Part shown: in pieces, positions 48,883 to 57,851 of the stretch | Numbering within the stretch: the first letter of the stretch is position 1 | Layout of the letters: each line of letters starts with the position of its first letter | Assembly (NCBI RefSeq): GCF_036178145.1 | Contig: NZ_CP108067.1 | Span: 7,951,001-8,015,000 of the forward strand | Direction: 5' to 3' | From: Streptomyces sp. NBC_00273 | GTDB taxonomy: Bacteria; Actinomycetota; Actinomycetes; Streptomycetales; Streptomycetaceae | DNA length: 64,000 bases | Made by a program: the position numbers and the translations under genes | The notes under the pieces: generated by a model | Told to the model about the DNA's origin: nothing | The model's input: the letters and a program-made list of their open reading frames with translations, nothing else | Databases searched by the model: none

Positions 48883-50312
48883 AGGATCGACCCCGGCGCG
48901 TACCCGGCGGCCTCCGGGTGCTGCTTGGCGATCGCCTCGATGCGGGAGACCACCACTGCGACCTGGTCGCCCGCAGCGCCCGTGAACGACAGCTTGTCGG
49001 CCATCAGGGCGTCGAGCTGGGCCCGGTCCAGCGGCATCCGCTCGTCGGCGGCCAGCTTGTCCAGCAGCTCGTTGCGCTCGGCGCCCTGCTCGCGCATGGC
49101 GAGCGCGGAGGCCACCGCGTGCTCCTTGATGACCTCGTGGGCGGCCTCGCGGCCCACGCCGGCCCGCACCGCGCCCATCAGGACCTTGGTGGTCGCGAGG
49201 AAGGGCAGGTAGCGGTCCAGCTCGCGGGCGACGACCGCCGGGAAGGCGCCGAACTCGTCGAGGACCGTCAGGAAGGTTTCCAGCAGGCCGTCGAAGGCGA
49301 AGAAGGCGTCCGGCAGGGCCACGCGGCGGACCACGGAGCAGGAGACGTCGCCCTCGTTCCACTGGTCGCCGGCCAGCTCGCCGGTCATCGAGGCGTAGCC
49401 GCGCAGGATGACCATCAGGCCGTTCACGCGCTCGCAGGAGCGGGTGTTCATCTTGTGCGGCATCGCGGAGGAACCGACCTGGCCGGGCTTGAAGCCCTCG
49501 GTCACCAGCTCGTGGCCGGCCATCAGGCGGATGGTCTTGGCGATCGACGACGGGGCGGCGGCCAGCTGCACCAGCGCGGTGACCACGTCGTAGTCGAGCG
49601 AGCGCGGGTAGACCTGGCCGACCGAGGTGAAGGCCTGGGCGAAGCCGAGGTGGGCGGCGATCCGCTGCTCCAGGTCGGCCAGCTTGGCGGCGTCGCCGCC
49701 CAGCAGGTCGAGCATGTCCTGGGCGGTGCCGACGGGGCCCTTGATGCCGCGCAGCGGGTAGCGGCCCAGCAGGTCCTCGAGGCGGTCGTAGGCCACCAGC
49801 AGCTCGTCGGCCGCGGTCGCGAAGCGCTTGCCCAGGGTGGTGGCCTGCGCGGCCACGTTGTGGGAGCGACCGGCCATGACCAGCTCGGCGTGCTCGCCGG
49901 CCAGCTTGCCGAGGCGGGTGAGGACGGCGACCGTGCGGTCCCGGGCGAGCTCCAGCGAGAGCCGGATCTGCAGCTGCTCGACGTTCTCGGTCAGGTCGCG
50001 GGAGGTCATGCCCTTGTGGACGTGCTCGTGACCGGCGAGGGCGTTGAACTCCTCGATGCGGGCCTTCACGTCGTGCCGGGTGACCTTCTCGCGCTCGGCG
50101 ATGGAGGCGAGGTCGACGGTCTCGAGGACGCGCTCGTAGTCGGCGAGGGCCTCGTCCGGGACCTCGATACCGAGGTCCTTCTGGGCGCGCAGCACGGCGA
50201 GCCACAGCCGCCGCTCCAGCGTCACCTTGTACTCGGGGGACCACAGGACGGCGAGCTCCGCGGAGGCGTAGCGGCCGGCCAGGACATTGGGGATGCGGGG
50301 CTTGGCAGTCAC
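48879..50312 (-). CDS. purB: Adenylosuccinate lyase
   Basis: Enzyme of 477 residues catalysing the release of fumarate from SAICAR and from adenylosuccinate in purine synthesis. It starts (GTG 50312) as [21 protein letters not shown]. Signatures of the fumarase/aspartase superfamily are ...[16 protein letters not shown] (the TS-x-D-x-x-x-N active-site region), [14 protein letters not shown] (with His) and [17 protein letters not shown] (the flexible signature loop with catalytic Ser). The length is standard for actinobacterial PurB. It overlaps the interrupted mug gene by 4 nt. Confidence 0.96.
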   Translation of the reverse strand: MTAKPRIPNVLAGRYASAELAVLWSPEYKVTLERRLWLAVLRAQKDLGIEVPDEALADYERVLETVDLASIAEREKVTRHDVKARIEEFNALAGHEHVHKGMTSRDLTENVEQLQIRLSLELARDRTVAVLTRLGKLAGEHAELVMAGRSHNVAAQATTLGKRFATAADELLVAYDRLEDLLGRYPLRGIKGPVGTAQDMLDLLGGDAAKLADLEQRIAAHLGFAQAFTSVGQVYPRSLDYDVVTALVQLAAAPSSIAKTIRLMAGHELVTEGFKPGQVGSSAMPHKMNTRSCERVNGLMVILRGYASMTGELAGDQWNEGDVSCSVVRRVALPDAFFAFDGLLETFLTVLDEFGAFPAVVARELDRYLPFLATTKVLMGAVRAGVGREAAHEVIKEHAVASALAMREQGAERNELLDKLAADERMPLDRAQLDALMADKLSFTGAAGDQVAVVVSRIEAIAKQHPEAAGYAPGSIL

Positions 50313-50383
50313 GTGGAGGGATTCTACTTGGGCCGCCGCTGTGTGTTTACGCAGGTAGGGCCACCACTCGGGATTGTGCCTTG

Positions 50384-51166
50384 CTACGAGAGCGGCGAGT
50401 CCCCGTACGGGAGCAGCTCGGGGCGCTTGGCCGGGCGGCCGTCCCCGGAGGAGCGGCCCGTCAGGCGGCGGCCGATCCAGGGGAGCAGGTGCTGCCGGGC
50501 GAAGCTCAGGTCCTGGGCCCGGCGTACGGTCCAGCCCGGGGGAGCGGCGGCGGGCAGTTCGGTGCGCCAGTCCAGCTCGGCGGGCAGGCCCAGTGCCTGC
50601 CAGACGGCCTCCGCCACCCGGCGGTGGCCCTCGGCGGTCAGGTGCAGCCGGTCGACGTCCCACATCCGGGGGTCCGCGAGTACCGAGGCCCCGTACAGGT
50701 CGACCACCACGGCGTCGTGCCGGGCGGCGAGCTCCTCGACGGTGGCGAAGAGCTCCTCCATGCGCGGCCGGAAGCGTTCCATCACCGGCCCGTTGCGCCC
50801 GGGGGAGCGCATCAGGACGAGGCGCTTGCAGGAGGGGGCGAGGAGTTCCACCGCCGACTCCAGGTGATCGCGGACCCGGCCCATGTCCACCTTGGGGCGC
50901 AGGGCGTCGTTGAGCCCGCCCACCAGGGTCACCACGTCGGCCCCCATCGCCGCCGCCACCGGGACCTGGTCCTCGGCGATCTGGCCGATCAGCTTGCCGC
51001 GGACCGCGAGGTTCGCGTAGCGGAAGCCCGGCTCCCGAGCGGCGAGGCGGGCGGCCAGCAGATCGGCCCAGCCGCGGTAGGAACCGTCCGGAAGCAGGTC
51101 GGACATGCCCTCGGTGAAGGAGTCACCGATCGCGACGAAACTGGTGTAAGAGGCATTCATCTCCAT
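50384..51166 (-). CDS. SGNH/GDSL hydrolase family protein
   Basis: Protein of 260 residues with the four SGNH blocks. Block I is FVAIGDSFTEG (Ser near residue 16), block II NLAVRGKLIGQI (Gly), block III VTLVGGLNDAL (Asn) and block V DVDRLHLTAEGHRRV (Asp and His). No signal peptide, so probably a cytoplasmic esterase, with an uncharacterised basic C-terminal tail. The upstream gap to the CNNM gene is short (65 nt) and both run in the same direction. Substrate unknown. Confidence 0.92.
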   Translation of the reverse strand: MEMNASYTSFVAIGDSFTEGMSDLLPDGSYRGWADLLAARLAAREPGFRYANLAVRGKLIGQIAEDQVPVAAAMGADVVTLVGGLNDALRPKVDMGRVRDHLESAVELLAPSCKRLVLMRSPGRNGPVMERFRPRMEELFATVEELAARHDAVVVDLYGASVLADPRMWDVDRLHLTAEGHRRVAEAVWQALGLPAELDWRTELPAAAPPGWTVRRAQDLSFARQHLLPWIGRRLTGRSSGDGRPAKRPELLPYGDSPLS

Positions 51167-51231
51167 GGCGGAGTGATGTTACCGCGCGGTACCCCGACCC
51201 CGCAGGGCCGGGGACCGCACGCCTCGAACGA

Positions 51232-52257
51232 TCACATGGACGCGGGCCTGCCGAAGAGCTCCCGCAGTACGTCCTCCATCGTCACCAGGCCCGTCATGGC
51301 GCCGTCCGTCCCGAGTACCGCCGCCAGGTGCGTACGGCTGCGCCGCATGGCCGTCAGCACGTCGTCCAGCGGGGTCTCCGCCCGCACCTGGGCGATCGGC
51401 CGCAGCGCCGTCACCGGGAAGGGCTCGTCCCGCTCCTCGTCGTCCGCGTCCAGGGCGTCCTTCACGTGCAGGTAGCCCAGGATCTTGTGCTGCGCGTCGA
51501 CCACCGGGAACCGGGAGTACCCGGACTCGGCCGACAGCAGCTCCAGCCCGGCCGGAGTGATCCCCTCCCGGGCCGGCACCACCTGGTCCTCGGGCAGCAC
51601 CACATCGGTCACGGGCCGCCGGCCCAGTTCCAGCGCGTCGTGCAGGCGCTCGCTCGCCCGGTCGTCGAGGAGCCCCGCGTCACTGGAGTCCTTGACCATC
51701 CGCGCCAGCTCGTCGTCGGAGAAGGTCGCCGCGACCTCGTCCTTGACCTCCACGCGCAGCAGCCGCAGCAGGGTGTTGGCGAAGGCGTTGATCGTGAAGA
51801 TCACCGGTCGCAGTACCTGTGTGAGGGTCACCAGCGGCGGCCCCAGCAGCAGGGCGGTGCGCACGGGCTCCGACAGCGCCACGTTCTTCGGCAGCATCTC
51901 GCCGAAGAGCATGTGCAGGTACGTGGCCAGGGTCAGCGCCACCACGAAGGAGATCGCGTGGGAGACGCCCGCCGGTACCCCGACCAGGTCGAACAGCGGG
52001 GTCAGCAGATGGGCGATGGCCGGCTCGGCCACCACGCCCAGCACCAGGGTGCACAGCGTGATGCCCAGCTGTGCCGCGGCCATCAGCGCAGACACGTGCT
52101 CCAGCCCCCACAGGACGGCGCGGGCCCGCCGGTCGCCCTGCTCGGCGTACGGTTCGATCTGGCTGCGCCGGACCGAGATCAGCGCGAACTCCGCGCCGAC
52201 GAAGAAGGCGTTGACGACCAGGGTCGCCAGGCCGATCAGCAGCTGGATGACGGTCAT
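51232..52257 (-). CDS. CNNM/CBS-domain membrane protein (CorC-HlyC family, short)
   Basis: Protein of 341 residues. A CNNM transmembrane domain of about four helices (VNAFFVGAEFALISVRRSQIE, ALMAAAQLGITLCTLVLGVVAEPAIA) precedes a linker and a CBS pair at about 205-335 (VTDVVLPEDQVVPA, YSRFPVVDAQHKILGYLHVKDAL, THLAAVLGTDGAMTGLVTMEDVLRELFG). There is no CorC_HlyC C-terminal domain, unlike its upstream partner. The family exports or regulates Mg2+ and other divalent ions. The start overlaps the end of the longer homologue (ATGA), implying a heteromeric or co-regulated pair. Confidence 0.93.
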   Translation of the reverse strand: MTVIQLLIGLATLVVNAFFVGAEFALISVRRSQIEPYAEQGDRRARAVLWGLEHVSALMAAAQLGITLCTLVLGVVAEPAIAHLLTPLFDLVGVPAGVSHAISFVVALTLATYLHMLFGEMLPKNVALSEPVRTALLLGPPLVTLTQVLRPVIFTINAFANTLLRLLRVEVKDEVAATFSDDELARMVKDSSDAGLLDDRASERLHDALELGRRPVTDVVLPEDQVVPAREGITPAGLELLSAESGYSRFPVVDAQHKILGYLHVKDALDADDEERDEPFPVTALRPIAQVRAETPLDDVLTAMRRSRTHLAAVLGTDGAMTGLVTMEDVLRELFGRPASM

Positions 52258-53588
52258 CGGGCCTCCTCCGTTCCCGTGGTGGGCTCGATCGGCGCGTGCA
52301 GCAGCACCCGCGCGGCCCGGCGCCCGCCGGCGTCCACCACGTCGAGCTGCCAGCCGTTCAGTTCCATGCGGTCGCCGACCGCCGGAATCCGGCCGAGCAC
52401 GGTCGCTATCAGGCCGGCCAGGGTCTCGTACGGACCGTCCGGCACGTGCAGGCCGATGCGCCGGAGCTGGTCGGTGCGTGCCGCGCCGTCGGCGGAGTAG
52501 AGCAGGCGCCCGGAGTCGTCCGTACCGGCCGGGGCCAGGTCCGGGGTCTCGTGCGGGTCGTGCTCGTCGCGGACCTCGCCGACGACCTCCTCGACGATGT
52601 CCTCCAGCGTGGCCACCCCGGCCGTGCCGCCGTACTCGTCGATGACCACGGCCATCGTCTGCTTGCCGGACAGCCGGTCCAGCAGCCGGTCCACGGTCAG
52701 CGACTCCGGTACGAGGAGGGGCTCGCGCAGCAGCTGCGAAACGGGACGGCGGCGGCGCTCCGCGGCCGGCAGGGCCAGGACGTCCTTGATGTGGACGATG
52801 CCGACGACCGTGTCGAGGCTGCCCCGGTAGACCGGGAAGCGGGACAGGCCGGTGGCCAGCGTCGCGTTGGCCACGTCCTCCGCAGTGGTCTGCACGTCGA
52901 GGGCGGTCACCTGCACGCGCGGGGTCATCACGTTCTCCGCGGTCAGGTCGGCGAGGTTCAGGGTCCGGACGAACAGCTCGGCCGTGTCCTTCTCCAGGGC
53001 GCCTTCCTTCGCGGAGTGACGTGCGAGGGCGACCAGCTCCTGCGGGGTGCGCGCGGAGGCCAGCTCCTCGGCCGGCTCCATTCCGAAGCGCCGCACCAGA
53101 TGGTTCGCGGTGGTGTTGAGGTGGCTGATCAGGGGCCTGAAGGCCCGGCTGAAGACCCGCTGCGTGGTCGCCACCCGCTTGGCGATCGCCAGGGGGGAGG
53201 AGATCGCCCAGTTCTTGGGCACCAGCTCGCCGACGACCATCAGGACGACGGTCGAGATCGCGGTGCCGAGGATCAGGGCGGTGGAGGAAGCGGCGCCGGC
53301 CGACAGGCCCATGGCCTCGAAGGGGCCCTGGAGCAGGGCGGAGATCGACGGCTTGGAGATCATGCCGATGACCAGGCCGGTGACGGTGATGCCGAGCTGG
53401 GCGCCGGAGAGCTGGAACGTCAGGGTGCGGACGGCGGCCAGGGCGCTGTCGGCCCCGCGCTCGCCGCGCTCGACGGCCCGTTCGAGCTCGCTGCGCTCGA
53501 CGGTCGTGAGCGAGAACTCGGCCGCGACGAAGACTCCGCAGGCAAGGCAGAGCAGCAGTGCCACGATGAGCAGGAGCACCTCGGTCAT
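52254..53588 (-). CDS. CNNM/CBS/CorC_HlyC-domain membrane protein (full length)
   Basis: Protein of 444 residues. The N-terminal CNNM domain (GVFVAAEFSLTTVERSELERAV, GAQLGITVTGLVIGMIS, VGELVPKNWAIS) is followed by two CBS motifs (MTPRVQVTALDVQTT, LSRFPVYRGSLDTVVGIVHIKDVLAL, MAVVIDEYGGTAGVATLEDIVEEVVGE). A terminal CorC_HlyC domain (from about 350) completes it. It is the first gene of a two-gene set with the shorter homologue. The likely function is divalent cation transport or homeostasis. Confidence 0.93.
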   Translation of the reverse strand: MTEVLLLIVALLLCLACGVFVAAEFSLTTVERSELERAVERGERGADSALAAVRTLTFQLSGAQLGITVTGLVIGMISKPSISALLQGPFEAMGLSAGAASSTALILGTAISTVVLMVVGELVPKNWAISSPLAIAKRVATTQRVFSRAFRPLISHLNTTANHLVRRFGMEPAEELASARTPQELVALARHSAKEGALEKDTAELFVRTLNLADLTAENVMTPRVQVTALDVQTTAEDVANATLATGLSRFPVYRGSLDTVVGIVHIKDVLALPAAERRRRPVSQLLREPLLVPESLTVDRLLDRLSGKQTMAVVIDEYGGTAGVATLEDIVEEVVGEVRDEHDPHETPDLAPAGTDDSGRLLYSADGAARTDQLRRIGLHVPDGPYETLAGLIATVLGRIPAVGDRMELNGWQLDVVDAGGRRAARVLLHAPIEPTTGTEEAR

Positions 53589-53724
53589 CGGTCGATCACC
53601 TCCGTCCCATGATCGGCCAGGAGGAGGGGTACCGCGCGATGTCGCGAACGCGTATGTCGTGGACTGGGAGGCTCGCCCATGGGCGGACGCTCACACCTTT
53701 CACTCAAGAGGGACCTTTCACCAC

Positions 53725-53802
53725 ATGGTAAAGGAAGAGCAAAGGGAACGGATCATTCTTTTGGCGGAGCGCGGCCGGATGGTGGGATTCGGCCATGACT
53801 GA
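53725..53802 (+). CDS. Possible 25-residue leader peptide
   Basis: ATG 53725 opens a short frame (MVKEEQRERIILLAERGRM...GHD) whose TGA lies just inside the acetyltransferase gene (start 53795). The first 17 residues resemble the N-terminal helix of a DeoR/other HTH protein, so it may be a remnant or a real small coding sequence with coupled translation. The local GC is low. No independent support. Confidence 0.25.
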   Translation: MVKEEQRERIILLAERGRMVGFGHD

Positions 53803-54217
53803 TCTTCATATCGGCTCCGCGTCGGCCGCCGACCTGGGTGCGGTCCTGGCCTTCTGGAAGACCGCCGCGGAGGGAACGAGTATCAGCGACGATCTGGCCG
53901 GGGTCGAGCGGCTGCACGACCGCGACCCCGGGGCGCTGCTGCTCGCGCGCCGCGACGGGGAACTCGTCGGCACGGTGATCGCCGGGTTCGACGGGTGGCG
54001 CTGTCACCTCTACCGGCTCGCCGTGCACCCCGGGCACCGGAGGCAGGGCATCGGGGCCGCCCTGCTGGCTGCCGCCGAGGAGCGGTTCGTGGCGCTCGGG
54101 GGGCGGCGCGGGGACGCGATGGTGCTCGATCGCAACGAGCGGGCGCACCGGGTGTGGGGCGCGGTGGGCTACCGGCCCCAGGAGCAGTGGACGCGCTGGG
54201 TCAAGCCGCTCGGCTAG
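53795..54217 (+). CDS. GNAT family N-acetyltransferase
   Basis: Protein of 140 residues forming one GNAT domain: SAADLGAVLAFWKTAAEG, LLLARRDGELVGTVIAGFDGW, LYRLAVHPGHRRQGIGAALL (the acetyl-CoA R-R-Q-G-I-G-A motif) and VLDRNERAHRVWGAVGYR. The substrate is unknown. Its TAG stop lies at the start of a GTGCGG hexanucleotide array. It is convergent with the bioD operon. Confidence 0.92.
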   Translation: MTDLHIGSASAADLGAVLAFWKTAAEGTSISDDLAGVERLHDRDPGALLLARRDGELVGTVIAGFDGWRCHLYRLAVHPGHRRQGIGAALLAAAEERFVALGGRRGDAMVLDRNERAHRVWGAVGYRPQEQWTRWVKPLG

Positions 54218-54258
54218 GTGCGGGTGCGGGTGCGGGTGCGGGTGCGGGTGCGGGTGCC
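54217..54258. repeat. GGTGCG hexanucleotide tandem array
   Basis: Six exact copies of GGTGCG and a final GGTGCC run from the last base of the acetyltransferase stop codon. Slipped-strand variation is possible but would not change either neighbouring coding sequence. Confidence 0.9.
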
Positions 54259-54315
54259 CGTGCATGGGCCGGTGGGTGCGGCCGCCCGTGGTCGGGCGGC
54301 CGCACCTCAAGGATT

Positions 54316-54360
54316 CGGGGCTCCGCCCCGGACCCCGCGCCTCAAACGCCGGCGGGGCTG
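54316..54360. repeat. Streptomyces-type intergenic repeat with GGGGCTCCGCCCC hairpin
   Basis: A short hairpin (CGGGGCTCCGCCCCG, 54316-54330) is followed by GACCCCGCGCCTCAAACGCC and GGCGGGGCT. I recognise this as a frequent intergenic repeat or terminator-like element in Streptomyces. It lies at the converging ends of the acetyltransferase and bioD genes and extends into the last codons of bioD. Confidence 0.55.
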
Positions 54361-55130
54361 GGGTTGGCGCCGGCGGGGGTGGGGTTGGCGGGGGTGGCAG
54401 GGGTGAAGGGCGGTGGGGTCCAGGTGGACAGGAAGGAATCCGCCGACCAGGTGCCCGACAGCGACGGGGCCAGCCAGGACGGGGCCGACGCGCGGAACCG
54501 GTCCGGCGCGAGGGTCCCCGAGCCCTCCGGGACCGCGCCCAACAGCGGCAGGCCCGAGGATTTCGTGAGGTCCGCCAGGTTGCAGCGCGCCGCGAGGTCC
54601 GGGCTCTGCGGCCAGCTCCCGACCACCACACCCAGCGCGGTCAGTTCCCGGGCTCGCAGGGCCTCCGCCGTGAGGGTGGTGGAGTTGAGCGTGCCCAGAC
54701 CCGCCTGGGCGACGATCAGCGTCGGCGCGCCGAGCAGGCGTGCCGCGTCGGCCAGCGTGTTGCCCGACTCGTCGAAGCGGACGAGCAGCCCGCCCGCACC
54801 CTCCACCAGGACCAGGTCGTGGTCCAGCGACAGCCGCTGCGCGGCCTCCGCGATCTGTGCCGGGGACAGCGTCGCCAGCCCCGAGCGGCGGGCCGCCGTG
54901 TCCGGGGCCAAGGGCTCCGGGTAGCGGACCAGTTCCACCGCCGTGACGGAGGGACCGGCCAGCCGGACCGCCTCCGCCGCGTCCCCCGGCTCCTGCGGGC
55001 CGACACCCGTCTGCGCCGGCTTGAGCACCGCCACCGATCGGCCGGCGGCCACCGCGGCGGCCGCGACCGCCGAGGTGACCACCGTCTTGCCGATCTCGGT
55101 ACCCGTCCCGGACACCATCAGTACGGACAT
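54342..55130 (-). CDS. bioD: Dethiobiotin synthetase
   Basis: Enzyme of 262 residues that closes the ureido ring of dethiobiotin with ATP and CO2. The P-loop is GTGTEIGKT near residues 8-16, with VAVLKPAQTG (KPxxTG), VLVEGAGGLLVRF (VEGAGG) and LGAPTLIVAQAGLGTLN. From about residue 230 the tail is Pro/Thr/Ala-rich (PPPFTPATPANPTPAGANP) and appears created by read-through into the neighbouring repeat. It follows bioA after one base, in the bioB-bioA-bioD unit. Confidence 0.93.
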   Translation of the reverse strand: MSVLMVSGTGTEIGKTVVTSAVAAAAVAAGRSVAVLKPAQTGVGPQEPGDAAEAVRLAGPSVTAVELVRYPEPLAPDTAARRSGLATLSPAQIAEAAQRLSLDHDLVLVEGAGGLLVRFDESGNTLADAARLLGAPTLIVAQAGLGTLNSTTLTAEALRARELTALGVVVGSWPQSPDLAARCNLADLTKSSGLPLLGAVPEGSGTLAPDRFRASAPSWLAPSLSGTWSADSFLSTWTPPPFTPATPANPTPAGANPSPAGV

Positions 55131-55131
55131 C

Positions 55132-56454
55132 TCAGCCTTCCTGCGCCGCCGCGCACACCGCACGGCAGATACGGTCCACATCCTCGTCACCGGTCACGAA
55201 GGGCGGCATCACGTAGATCAGGTCCCGGAACGGGCGCACCCACACGCCCTCCCGCACCGCCGCCCGGGTGGCCGCCACCACGTCGATCTCGTGGTCGAGC
55301 TGCACCACGCCGATGGCGCCCAGGACGCGTACGTCCTTCACCCCGGGGACGTCGGCCGCGGCCGACAGGCCCTCGCGCAGCCCCGCCTCGATCCGCTTGA
55401 CGTCGGTCGCCCAGTCCTGGCCGAGCAACAGCTCGACGGAGGCCAGGGCCACGGCCGTGGCCAGCGGGTTGCCCATGAAGGTCGGCCCGTGCGCCAGCAC
55501 CGGGACCTCGCCCTGGGAGATGCCGCTCGCCACCCGCTCCGTGCACAGGGTCGCCGCCAGCGTGAGGTAACCCCCGGTCAGCGACTTGCCCAGGCACATC
55601 ACATCCGGGGTGATCCCCGCGTGGTCGGCCGCGAAGAGAGCGCCCGTACGGCCGAAGCCCGTGGCGATCTCGTCCAGGATCAGCAGGACCCCGTACTCGT
55701 CGCACAGCTCGCGCAGCACCCGCAGGTAGCCGGGGTGGTGGAAGCGCATGCCGCCCGCGCCCTGCACCACCGGCTCCACGATGACCGCGGCCAGCTCGTC
55801 CGCGTGCGCGGAGATCGTGGCGCGCAGGTGGTCGGCGTACGCCGGGTCCACGGGCGTGTCGAAACCGGCGGGCGGTGCGTCCGCGAAGACCTGCCGCGGC
55901 AGGTGACCCTGCCACAGCTCGTGCATCCCGCCGTCGGGGTCGCAGACCGCCATCGGCTGCCAGGTGTCACCGTGGTAGCCGCCGCGCCAGGTCAGCAGCC
56001 GGGTCTTGCCCGTGTGCCCCAGCGAACGCCAGTACTGCAGGCACATCTTGACAGCGACCTCGACGGACACCGAACCGGAGTCGGAGAGGAAGACGTGCTC
56101 CAGCCCCGGCGGGGTGATCTCGACGAGCTTCGCGGCGAGCCGGACGGCGGGCTCATGGGTGAGCCCGCCGAACATCACGTGCGACATCAGACCCAGCTGC
56201 GCGGTGGCGGCCTCGTTGAGCACCGGGTGGTTGTAGCCGTGGATCGCCGACCACCAGGAGGACATGCCGTCGACCAGCTCTTCGTGACCGTGTCCCTGGG
56301 ACGGGTCGGCGAGCCGCAGCCGCACCCCCGAGGCGGAGGCGATGATCAGCGGCTCCTGCCGCCCGGGCATCGGGCCGTACGGGTGCCAGACGTGCTGCCG
56401 GTCCAGTGCGAGCAGTTCCGCACCGGCGGCCAGCGGTCCACGCTGATCAGGCAT
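55132..56454 (-). CDS. bioA: Adenosylmethionine-8-amino-7-oxononanoate transaminase
   Basis: PLP aminotransferase of 440 residues converting KAPA to DAPA with SAM as amino donor. Class III features are [31 protein letters not shown] (active-site Trp pair and Tyr), [24 protein letters not shown] (PLP-binding Asp) and [12 protein letters not shown] (Schiff-base Lys). ATG 56454 overlaps the end of bioB by 8 nt, so the two are coupled. Confidence 0.96.
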   Translation of the reverse strand: MPDQRGPLAAGAELLALDRQHVWHPYGPMPGRQEPLIIASASGVRLRLADPSQGHGHEELVDGMSSWWSAIHGYNHPVLNEAATAQLGLMSHVMFGGLTHEPAVRLAAKLVEITPPGLEHVFLSDSGSVSVEVAVKMCLQYWRSLGHTGKTRLLTWRGGYHGDTWQPMAVCDPDGGMHELWQGHLPRQVFADAPPAGFDTPVDPAYADHLRATISAHADELAAVIVEPVVQGAGGMRFHHPGYLRVLRELCDEYGVLLILDEIATGFGRTGALFAADHAGITPDVMCLGKSLTGGYLTLAATLCTERVASGISQGEVPVLAHGPTFMGNPLATAVALASVELLLGQDWATDVKRIEAGLREGLSAAADVPGVKDVRVLGAIGVVQLDHEIDVVAATRAAVREGVWVRPFRDLIYVMPPFVTGDEDVDRICRAVCAAAQEG

Positions 56455-57694
56455 TGGGGGCGACGTCCGTCCCCGCACCGCGTCGGCGGACAGCCACCAG
56501 CTCCGGGCGGACCTCGCCGGCCTCGGCCTGGACCGGGGCGGGCGTCCGCTCCGCCGGCGCGTGGCCGGAGCAACCGCCGCACGCGGAGCCGCAACCCGCG
56601 GCTTCGCCCTCGGCGGGCGCGCCCGAACCGCACAGCGAGGCGCCGCCGTTCGAACCGCAGCCCCCGCCGGTGGCGGCGGCCAGGGCGTCGGAGCGGTGCG
56701 CGGGAAGGGTCGACGTACCGGCGCCCTCCACCTCGAAACCGGCGTCCGCGATCATGTCGAGGTCGGCCTGACCGGCCTGGCCCTCACTGGTCAGGTAGTC
56801 GCCGAGGAAGATCGAGTTGACGATGTGCAGGGCCAGCGGCTGCATCGAGCGCAGGTGCACCTCGCGCCCGCCGGCGAGGCGGACCTCGACGTCGGGGCAG
56901 ACGAAGCGCGCCATCGCCAGGATGCGCAGGCAGCGCTGCGGGGTGAGGTTCCACTCCTTGGCCAGCGGGGTGCCCTCGAACGGGATCAGGAAGTTGACCG
57001 GCACCGAGTCGGCGTCGAGCTCGCGCAGCGAGAAGACGACGTCGACCAGGTCCTCGTCGCTCTCGCCCATGCCCGCGATCAGACCCGAGCACGCGGACAG
57101 ACCGGCGCCGTGCGCCTTCTGCACGGTGTCGACGCGGTCCGCGTAGGTGTGGGTCTTGGTGATCTGCCCGTACGTCGCCTCGGAGGTGTTGAGGTTGTGG
57201 TTGTAGGCGTCCGCGCCCGCGTCCCGCAGCCGCTCCGCCTGACCGTCCGAGAGCAGGCCGAGGCACGCGCAGACCTCGACGCCCTCGTTCTGCTCCTTGA
57301 TCGCCGCGATCGTCTTGCCGACGCGGTCCACGTCCCGGTCCGTCGGCCCGCGGCCGCTCGCGACCAGGCAGACCCGCTTCGCGCCGCCCGCGACACCGGC
57401 GGCGGCGGCCTGGGAGGCCTCTTCGGGCTTCAGCCACGTGTACTTGAGGATGCCGGCCGTCGACCCCAGGCGCTGGGAACAGTAGGAGCAGTCCTCCGGG
57501 CACAGGCCCGACTTCAGGTTGACCAGGTAGTTCAGCTTGACCCGACGTCCGAACCACTGGCGGCGCACCTTGCCGGCCGCGGCCACCACGTCGAGCAGTT
57601 CGTCGTCAGAAGTCGCCAGTACGGCGAGCGCTTCTTCGCGGGTCGGCAGCTCTCGCCGCAGCCCCTTGTCCACCAGGGTGTTCAGCAGGTCCAT
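56447..57694 (-). CDS. bioB: Biotin synthase with Cys-rich C-terminal tail
   Basis: Radical-SAM enzyme of 415 residues inserting sulfur into dethiobiotin. The Fe-S motif is CPEDCSYC (Cys65, 69, 72). [13 protein letters not shown] and the remaining barrel motifs, including the second-cluster Cys/Arg positions ([31 protein letters not shown]), are intact. The catalytic domain ends near residue 335. After it comes an unusual tail containing [15 protein letters not shown] and [12 protein letters not shown], five cysteines in all, then about 30 further residues. Actinobacterial enzymes often carry such tails, which may hold an auxiliary cluster. First gene of bioB-bioA-bioD and divergent from bioF. 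Confidence 0.96.
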   Translation of the reverse strand: MDLLNTLVDKGLRRELPTREEALAVLATSDDELLDVVAAAGKVRRQWFGRRVKLNYLVNLKSGLCPEDCSYCSQRLGSTAGILKYTWLKPEEASQAAAAGVAGGAKRVCLVASGRGPTDRDVDRVGKTIAAIKEQNEGVEVCACLGLLSDGQAERLRDAGADAYNHNLNTSEATYGQITKTHTYADRVDTVQKAHGAGLSACSGLIAGMGESDEDLVDVVFSLRELDADSVPVNFLIPFEGTPLAKEWNLTPQRCLRILAMARFVCPDVEVRLAGGREVHLRSMQPLALHIVNSIFLGDYLTSEGQAGQADLDMIADAGFEVEGAGTSTLPAHRSDALAAATGGGCGSNGGASLCGSGAPAEGEAAGCGSACGGCSGHAPAERTPAPVQAEAGEVRPELVAVRRRGAGTDVAPNA

Positions 57695-57851
57695 GAACCC
57701 GATCCTGGACCACACCCCCGCTCCCGGCCAAGGAGAGATCGCACAACATGGCCGGATGGGTGTGTGTGTATCACCACACCTGGCGCAGCGGTCACGCGAG
57801 CTAGGGTCGGGGCAGGTCTGTGGACTGCCGACAAAACACGAGGACGTGCCG
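57695..57851. promoter_or_regulatory. bioF-bioB divergent control region
   Basis: All four biotin genes are transcribed away from this 157-bp gap. It contains GGTGTG...CACACC inverted arms (within 57755-57780) and TAGGGT near 57806 that could be a -10 box for bioF. No classical BioQ or BirA operator was recognised. Confidence 0.4.

Noticed and set aside
54217..54258. CRISPR-like repeats
   Set aside because: The hexamers are contiguous without spacers. The same holds for the arrays at 35810-35863 and 60900-60958. No cas genes are present.
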